From: Stictocephala bisonia | Taxonomy: Eukaryota > Arthropoda > Insecta > Hemiptera > Membracidae | NCBI GenBank assembly: GCA_035578905.1 | Contig: JAQJVL010000805.1 | Span: forward strand, 301,459-365,458 | Length of the DNA: 64,000 bases | Direction of reading: 5' to 3' | Part shown: positions 27,401 through 36,400 of the stretch, piece by piece | Layout of the letters: each line of letters starts with the position of its first letter | Numbering within the stretch: the first letter of the stretch is position 1 | Program-made: the position numbers and the translations under genes | Notes under the pieces: model-generated | Database searches by the model: none | Told to the model about the DNA's origin: nothing | The model's input: only the letters and a program-made list of their open reading frames with translations

Positions 27401-30400
27401 GCACCATATTATGCTGGTTATGAGGTTTTACTGCATTTCCTTAACACGCTCACTGCTGAAAATGCGTTAATAGGTTGTCTCACATGCTGAATCACTTTAT
27501 TAGTTTTTTTTTTAATGTTTATGAACTTCTAATCCTAAATATGATGAAAATTACTTTATGATGGAATATAAATGAAACAAGCTTTTGCTATCTAAGGCTT
27601 AATTTAAATTCATTTATGATAATACCAGACCAACTTAACGTGTACAATACCAATGACATGGTGACCGGCTCGTCAGTCGTAAGCATGGTGGGTCATGCCC
27701 AGCTGACTGGCAAACCGCAGTGTACATGTTTAGGAAAAATGAATCTGAATTAGATCTTGATGTTATAAAAAAGAAGCATAATAATATCTTATTAGAATAA
27801 ATATTTGACAATGGTAATTGTTTTAAAAACTGTACCGGGTCTTTTGACCGGTACATTTCGTTTTTTTTGTCGTTGGCTGCCGGGCTGCCTGAGATCGCTC
27901 ATGCCCTGCGTTTCGCGTACTTTGGTGGCTGTTGGACCGGATCCGTTCGTTCCGTGTTCCAGCCTTTGTCTGTCAGGTTGGCCATCTTCTAGATTGTTCT
28001 AGTAGTGCTAGTTGTGTCTCGGCGGCCGAACCTCCTTAATATGATCGGCTAAGGCTCCTAAAACTCCAGGGTCCTTGAGCGGTTTAAGTGTTGTGATCCA
28101 AAGGTTCTACATTTTCACTTTTATGTGGGCATTAAATTTATCTTACGTTTTGGGGGTCTCCGGCTAAACTGCAGATAGGCCATGTAGTTGTTAATTGGTA
28201 AGTTTGGTATTTGTTGAGTTTGTTGTTTTTTGTAGCTTTTGTGTCTTATCTTGTTAATTTTAGTGTTTATTGTTATTTATTGAAGTGCGAATTGATATTG
28301 TGGCCTTCTGCCGTTTTTTTGTTCGGTTAACTTTTGTTCTCTTTGGTAATAAACTAGTTTTGCTCAGCTGCCGAGTTTTATTTTGACCCTCCAACTGCCA
28401 CCCGTGATCCCATCGCTCGACTTGTTTTGAGCCATCCCCCGGTTGGCACGCTTACCAGCTTTGGTGGGGGGGGATGGGTCTCAAAACAAAAAAATTGCCC
28501 ATATATTTCTTTTTTCTAGTTCCTATCCTAACCAAGACAGTCTCAACTGCAACACTGCAATGTAATTTTAAAGTGCTGTGCGTTATGTGTGTTTAGTTAA
28601 TAACAGGGCTCAATATAAAGTAATTTTATCTGATCAAAATAATGTAATTTGTATAACTTTGTAATTGAGTGTATTGTGCCAAGGTCAGTTACACTTTCAT
28701 GTAATGTTTATCAACGTTATGAAAATCCAAATAAAGCTTCCTTATACTCATATAAAGGAAAAGGAGCACCTTTTAAAAGAAATTATTCATTATATTAGCA
28801 TTTTGCTACTAGGTAAAAATTTAACACAGATTAACGAACAAAGATTGTAAATAAACGCTTTGGCAAATATATGTAATATGTATATAGTAAATATTAGAGA
28901 ACCCCTGGAGTTTAAGGAAACAAGTCTAATTGAAGAGCTTATTATGGTGATAAGAATCAATTTGTCTTTTCATTAATTGAGTATTGTTTTAATATGTTAC
29001 AGACCTCAGCGCGACAATTGGGAATATCCATCGACTTACTTGGTTGGGACTTCACTCCACAGGCTTTGCACGAAAAGGAAATTCAACTGCCTCCTACAGT
29101 GAGTCAATTTTTATATTTAACTCAGTGTTTTACGAAATTACAATAATAAATATTAATATATTGAAGAGATAGGACACCATCAAACTTAACTTAAAAGACA
29201 AGTTCACTAACACCAGAGTAGTAGTAACATACACAAAGAAACATAATCCCGCGAATTTTCAATGCCAGAGAGAGAGACTGACACGGCTTCCACTGTTGCT
29301 GGGTAGGTCCAGCAATAGTAGAAGCCATGTCAGTCTCTCTCTTCCTCTGCTCACCTGAAGAAAGTGCCAGTGGCACTAAAAATTCGTGTGATTATGTGAT
29401 TCTTTCGTGCAGGTCCGGATTTAGGTACAGGCAAACTAGGCTCGCGCCTAGGGGCCCGCACCACATGAGACCGCACAAAAAAATATAATTTTAAAGAACT
29501 GCGTACTAAAATCAAATGGCTACACAAACTGTGGTCATGTATTCTGACCACATTGTTTAATCTAATAAAATCATTGCATAGATACAGCTGCGTTGACAGA
29601 GGCAGACTTAAGGCTAGAATACGTCAATGCTATAAAGGCGAAATGCTCGAACAAATCGCCGCGCCGGCCGGGCAGCGAGTCAGGCGTGATGAATCAGAGC
29701 AGAGCTCAAGCGAGTGGTGTTGTGTTGAGCGTCTGGTGGGGGATGGGGTGGCTGCGCCCGCCACTTGTCACTGTCTAGATGCGTGTTGATACTTGAACGC
29801 TTAGTTTCATTCCCCGTGCCGTATCGTCCATAGCAAACAAAGCAGGTACCTTTGCATTAGACTGTTCCAGTAACTGGTCTGCTTCTCATTGTTTGACGTT
29901 ATTCTGCTCTATCTTGTTAGTTTGCACTATATAGACATGCACCGGTAATTTTAATCTGATTTCGATAATTTAGTGAAATAAGTTGGACTTCAACAAGTTT
30001 TATTGATTCTAGTGTTCTTTCAACGGTGAATAACTTATGATCTGATGAATTTGCACTTTTGGTTAAAAAAAGGTAAGTGTTATATTTTGAGTTATAGACC
30101 TACATTTCTGCTAAAATAAAATATTGCATTAGGGTTGCCATACGTCCGGGTATCCCGGACATGTCCAGGATTGGCTGCTAAAAAATTGGCCCAGGGGATT
30201 TTCTTGAATTGTATAAAATGTCCTTTTCATTCATATAACTCTACTTAAATTTTATGGTTGAAAGTGCGTTCTATAACCTATTCTATTCTAGGCTCAAGAT
30301 AAAGGTATTTTTGTCCAAATTTGTGAAATGGTTGTTTTTATTTTAGAAAAATATTATGGATCGCCACAAAACACACAGTAATCGACATAAAACTAAAGAG

Positions 30401-33400
30401 CACTTCCTAAGTGGTTGTCAAAAAAGAAAACTTGCAAAAGAACAAGAGAAAAAAAGTGAAGAAGTTCTAGCAAAAACCCGTCGTATGACTGATTTTTTAC
30501 TGATAAATAAACAAACTTCATCGAATGCTCCCTCCGCTGACAACACAAGCCAAAGTGGGCAGAGTGATGGTGAAAATGACCTTTCAACTCCAACTCATAG
30601 TAACTCCAGAAGCCAGCACAAAAACTATAAAAACTGTGAAGAGGTAAGTTGTTGTTTTATGTCATACTATCGGCTTTTATAATAGTATGTTTCGTAACAA
30701 GAGCCTAAAGTGAGCGTTTTCAGGCCGCGATCTAAGTTTAGATCAAGGGCAGAAAACACTTAAGGCCTGATTTATCAACGCTATTTTCTATCACACAGTA
30801 AATATTAATATTAGTTATCAATATTTTTCAAAAATACGGTGTGATAAAGAAATTTTTTTTGGTATGTGTTATTTATTTTCTAGGGGCTTACTGCGAGTTT
30901 TCGCAAGAAAAATGCAGCATTCCACGTCAACGGTGTGAAAAAATTTTAAACACGTTTATCAAATGAACAACGATCTGAACTCCTAAAACATGTGTACAAC
31001 CATCTTTACGTGAATACTGTATGTTTTACTCTAGGCTACTGACTTTTTTTGTGTAGTCAATATTTATATTAGTATACAAATGTTTTCTCTCTCCAGGGTT
31101 TATTTTTTCGCCAATTTATTTTCCTGGCTTGCACACTATCTATGAAAACACAAGTCAAATTAGTTTTTCATGGAAATCGGACTATTCAACGTTAGCTCTT
31201 TACGGTTTAATTTTGATACTGCAATTTAAACAAGAAATTTTGGAGTAAAAACGTTAAAAGGGCGTGTTTTAATTTGTTTTCTTTTCAATTCTTTGTTTTA
31301 TCTTTCCAGGTTGCAGATGACTCGGTAGTAGATGAGGAATCTCCAGCTCCTGAGAATCAATCAGCTGACTTTGAAGTGACTGAACCAGAACCTGACCCAG
31401 GGTCCAATAAAGATGTTTTCTTGGAAAACGACATCGGGACTTGGCCGAAACTGATGACTTCTGCTGATGTAGATTACTGCATTAAAATCGGCGCAACAGC
31501 ACTTCAGAACTGCGATAGTGGTGTACTTGAGAAGAAATCTGTTGTTCAATGTGATAGTGGTAAAGGTTCGGATAAATCTTTCAAAAGAAGATGTCAAGCA
31601 AGTTTTGTTGTGCGGAAAGCCAAAAACAGTGAGGTTATAAAACTCTCTTGGCTGTGTTTTTCCCCTAGTAATGGTCGTGTTTATTGTTATGTGTGTAAGC
31701 TTTTTTCTACAGTTCACTCAAATTTTACCGATGACGGTTTCTGTGATTGGAAAAATGCCACCCCACGTCTAATTCACCACGAAACCTCCAAATCTCATTT
31801 AAATGCTGTGATTGTTTTTGCAGGACGGTGCTAAGGAAATAGGGCAAATTGACCAAGAATTGACTCGTCAAGCAGAAGATGTAGGAAAATATTGGCGGGA
31901 AGTTCTCAGAAGGTTGATTAGTGTGATTGTTTTTATCAGTGAAAGAGGTCTAGCATTCAGAGGAGAAAACGAAACTCTTGCGGTCACCGAAAAATGGCAA
32001 TTACCTAGGAATACTGGAGCTTGTAGCACAATATGATGAATTTTTGAGAGATCACATAAAAGCTCACGGAAATCGTGGAAGTGGCCACATAAACTATCTC
32101 TCATCTACGATTTGCGAAGAAGTTTTGCAAATAATTGGTAAAAGAGTTTTTAGTGAAATTATCTCCCGAATTAAGCAGTCAAAGTACTACTCCATTTCTC
32201 TAGACTCAACTGCTGACGAAGGAAACATTGACCATCTTTCTTTGGTTTTTAGGTATTTAGAGGAATCCAACCTGTAGAAAGATTTTTAACTTTTATGCCA
32301 AACCAGGGTCATAAAGCTAAAGACATGTTTCAAAGCTTGATCACGTTTTTGGAAGAGAATGGCTTAGACATCAAGAACTGTCGTGGACAATCCTATGACA
32401 ATGCTAGTTCGATGAGTGGAAAATACAACGGCCTGCAAGCTTTAGTACAGCAAGAAAACGACCTTGCTCTGTGGGTACTGTGTGCAGGTCACTCGCTGAA
32501 TCTAGTTGTACAAGCTGCAGCTGGCTGTTGCCTCAGCCGCTGTTAGGTTTTTTTGATTTTTTAGAAGAGCTGTTTGTATTTTTAACTTCTTCTACCAGTC
32601 GTTATAAGACTTTGACAGACTGCTTACAAAAAGCAGAAACTGCGAGGGAAAATCCCTTCCTTGTGCCGAAAAGAACTACGACAACATGGTGGTCATGCAG
32701 AGCTGATGCCACGAAAGCTCTTTTGCATGGCTACAGAGAGATACAAAACACACTGTTTTGTATATCAGACGACCAAGAACAGCCAGGTAAAGCTAGAGTA
32801 CAAGCTTTGGGCTTGTTCAAAAAATGAAAAAATTGGAAACAAAACTTTATACTGTGTTTTGGAATGATATCTTGGGTCAAGTAAGCAAGACAAGCGAAAC
32901 TCTTCAAAATCCAAGGCTTGGACATAAACACAGATGCGTCGTTACTTTCATCCCTTAAAAGTCTAATACAAAGTAAGCGAGATATTTATGAGGAGTATGA
33001 AGAGAGAGCCTCAGACTTGGCTAAAGGTGAAGTTGGTGGTGAAAAATATGAGGAAAAGTGTATGCGCAAAACAAATGTAAGGTTAGCCACCCTAGACAGT
33101 GCCCAAGCCCCAGAGGTTGATTTGTCACCTTCAAATAGGTTTAGAATAGAAAGTTTCATTCCTATCATTGACGAACTAGAACGGGCATTACACAAGAGGC
33201 TGCAAGCGTATCGACAAGTTGATGCTCGTTTTGGGTTTCTCAGCAAGTTGCATGAAATTTCTTTGGAAGAAGTGCAGGTAGCAAGTAAGAAACTAGTGGA
33301 CCTATATAAGAACGATCTTGAAGATGATCTTGGAAATGAACTGGTGCAGTTTAAGACTTTTTCTGAGCAGTATATTGATGAATACGAAAAAAATAAAAAA

Positions 33401-36400
33401 GTCTTGAGTAAGGAGAGATGGTTGTACAAAATTTTGCTAGACAATAATCTCAAGGATTGCCTGCCCAATGTAGAGGTTACATTAAGGATGTACCTGTCTT
33501 TGATGGTAACCAATTGTTCAGCTGAACGATCGTTCTCAAAATTAAAACTAATAAAGAACAGACTCAGAACATCTATGACAGAAGATCGACTAAACTTTCT
33601 ATCTTTGTTAAGTATTGAAAATGATATCTTGAAGCAAGTTAATTACGGTGATGTGATTAGTACCTTTATAAATTTAAAATTAAGGAGAAAACCAATCAGT
33701 AGTAGCTAGTTAATTATAGTATTTCTAAGTACGGTAGCTATAATGTAATTTGGTTTTAAATATTTTCCAATCTCAACGTGTATTTCATATAAACATGTTC
33801 AATAAATAATTTTTAATATTTTAAACAGTTTCTTCGATTTGTATTTGATGTTAATCCTTAAAATTTGCACTGAATACTTGGTTTTATCAATATTTTATAG
33901 TAAAAAATAGGTATTTTTTAATTTTAAATGAAAAATATTTAAGCTCAAAAAAGGCCTTTAAAACACCATTTTGAAGTTAATTTTTACAAAATTTTCCGGG
34001 GGAGGACCCCCGCACCCCCCGCTTTGCAGGGGGGTATTCCATAACCCCTGGAAGGGCTCGCACCACAAACTGAGCCTAGGGGCCCACAGACCCTAAATCC
34101 GGCCCTGCTTTTGTGTATGTTACTACTACTCTGATGTTGGTGAACTTGTCTTCTAAGGTAAGTTTGCTGATGTCCTATCTCTCCAATATACTAATTCCTG
34201 GCTTAGTGCCCTTTAACCTAACCTAAAATAATAAATATTAAATAAGAAAAAATGAACAATTAGTAATAAAGCTAACAAAAAGTTATATTTTAAGCAAAAT
34301 CAGTTAAAATGATTAATTCTAGTCAATAAAAAATATATTCTATCAATATAAATATTATTTGACAAGTTAAAAATGTCCTACTTGTGTACAGATTTTTGTG
34401 ACCAACTGTAAATGATTACCCAAGCCAAACTTAATAACAAACCTTTACTGTTTCATAAAGGAAGGAGTATTTGTGCGGGGAATGTTTCTAGAGGGTGCTG
34501 GCTGGGACCAGAAGAAGCTCTGTCTTTGTGAACCCACTCCCTTGCAGCTGGTTTCTGCAATGCCTGTTATACTGTTTAAGCCCTGTGAAATCATCAAGAA
34601 ACGCTCCAAAGGCAAGTTTCTGATCCTCTTTTTTTTAAGCATAAAAATTAATGATGCTAAGAATTATACTATATTTTATTGATAGCATATAGTGGGCCTC
34701 ACAACTATTCGGATTGCAACTATCCGGAATCTGTCCTATGCGGATCAGATTAAAATATAGGTTGCTTACTTCTTCAGCAGTAAAATGTTAGGTTTCCACT
34801 ACTATATGCATGACATATGAGTACAGAGGTACACTAGCTGCAAATGAAGGTGTGTTCAGTTCCCAATCCCCTTATTGTGCTTATAGTATTTTCCCATTCC
34901 CACAGTCTTCCGTGTTTATATAATGTTGCATTAGGCTCCCGCATAATGTTATTTGTAGTAAACTTGAAACCATTAGTCAGAGTCAGTGGAATATTAAATT
35001 GTTACTTCTTCTTTCTTCCATTTTTTTGGCCATTATTAAAGCAACAAAACAACATTTATTTACACATAATATAAACACAAAACAATAAACTAAATATATA
35101 TATATAAACACTAAGGAATACAAGAATTAAAGATACAACAAACTTTAGAAGAAAAATTGCTTGTCATTAAAAATAAATAGTAATATTCTAGTGATTTGCA
35201 AAAAAAAAAATTATCCATGAAACTTTATTGTGTTTGTTAGCATAGTAGTATATGCCATTATCTACATTTTAGCATTATTTGAAAAATCAATTAAATAACA
35301 TAGGCCTTGTTCTAAATATAATATATGTTAGTTATTAAAGTGCAGAAAGTATCTCATACACAACATAGGTATTGTTGATGTTTGAAAAGTCATCATCCTC
35401 GCATGGACCACAACTTTGAACTCCAGCATATTCAGAATTAATACTATCCAGATCCGTTCACTACCACATTGATCCAGATGGTCATGAGTCCAATGTACTA
35501 TCTATATTTTACATCTTGAATATTACATTATTGAATACATGAATATTATTAACAAATCAGCGTCAGTTTTCAGTCATTCACTAACGTACAATATCTGATA
35601 ATGACAAAATGTAACCTATATCGTTGTAAAGCTTTCAAATGCTCTACTATCGAATAGGCATATCAACAAAGAATGAAATAATAAAAACAGCTGTTGGGTG
35701 TATGTGTAAGTCTATTGTTTATGTTTGTGTGTAGTGTCATCACTGGTGTGTTTTTGCGTGTTTACTAAAACTTTGTTGACAAGAAATGTTATTTTAAATA
35801 GTTAAGTGATTTTTCAGTGCAAATATTATTGTGTATAATATTTGTACAGTTTATTTTATCAATTTTTTGTTAGACAGGTAACTTTCATTTTGTAACTAAA
35901 TGAAAAAGACTTAATTACAAGAATTAATGTATGTAGGCATTATAAAGATTGTTTATTTATTTTCCTTCACTTTCTATTGCTTTTGAATACAAAATGACTA
36001 ATTCACCACAAAATATGGCAGATCGAGACAGTGAAATTAATGGACTTGTAGGTAATTATTTAGATGTTGACAATGCTCATAAAGAGATTATTATGTTCAA
36101 TATAAGCTTTGAAAAATAAATTGAGATCAAAATAAGAAAAGTGAAATTGTTTTAATGAAAATATTAGTTTTAGATTACAATTTAATGAAAAATTAGGGAG
36201 TGACCTTGGCCTGATCCGTACCATATCAGTTATTTTATGATTAGCATACATAAAACTAACCAAATACTCCTGTTTAGCGTTTTTTTTAATATATTAAGTA
36301 TGCTCTTAAATGAAGAGGCTCATCGTGTTACAAATTAATTTTATTTTAACATATTAAATGTCATTATTTTATTAGTAAAAAATAACTATGCCTGTGGGGG

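Larger units (their letters stand above)
29142..34241. mobile_element. Fold-back element family A, copy 2, interrupted by a hAT element
   Basis: The left block (GATAGGACACCATCAAACTTA... CATACACAAAG) and right block (CTTTTGTGTATG... GATGTCCTATCTCTCC) are inverted repeats extending more than 90 bp. AATAATAAATATTAA flanks both sides at 29,142-29,156 and 34,227-34,241, a candidate 15-bp target duplication. The internal part at 29,250-29,400 is again palindromic around a CACCTGAAGAAAGTGCC module. Removing 29,410-34,107 plus one 8-bp repeat rejoins the right arm. Confidence 0.75.

Noticed and set aside
32986..33513. 175-residue minus-strand frame
   Set aside because: Antisense shadow of the hAT transposase C-terminal exon.
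34211..34226. Telomere-like TTAGG repeats (as AACCTAACCTAAA)
   Set aside because: Only two units; too short to argue for telomeric insertion.
34700..34740. Tigger-like end as a full element
   Set aside because: ACTATTCGG/ACTATCCGG words look like a pogo end, but no matching inverted partner was found downstream.
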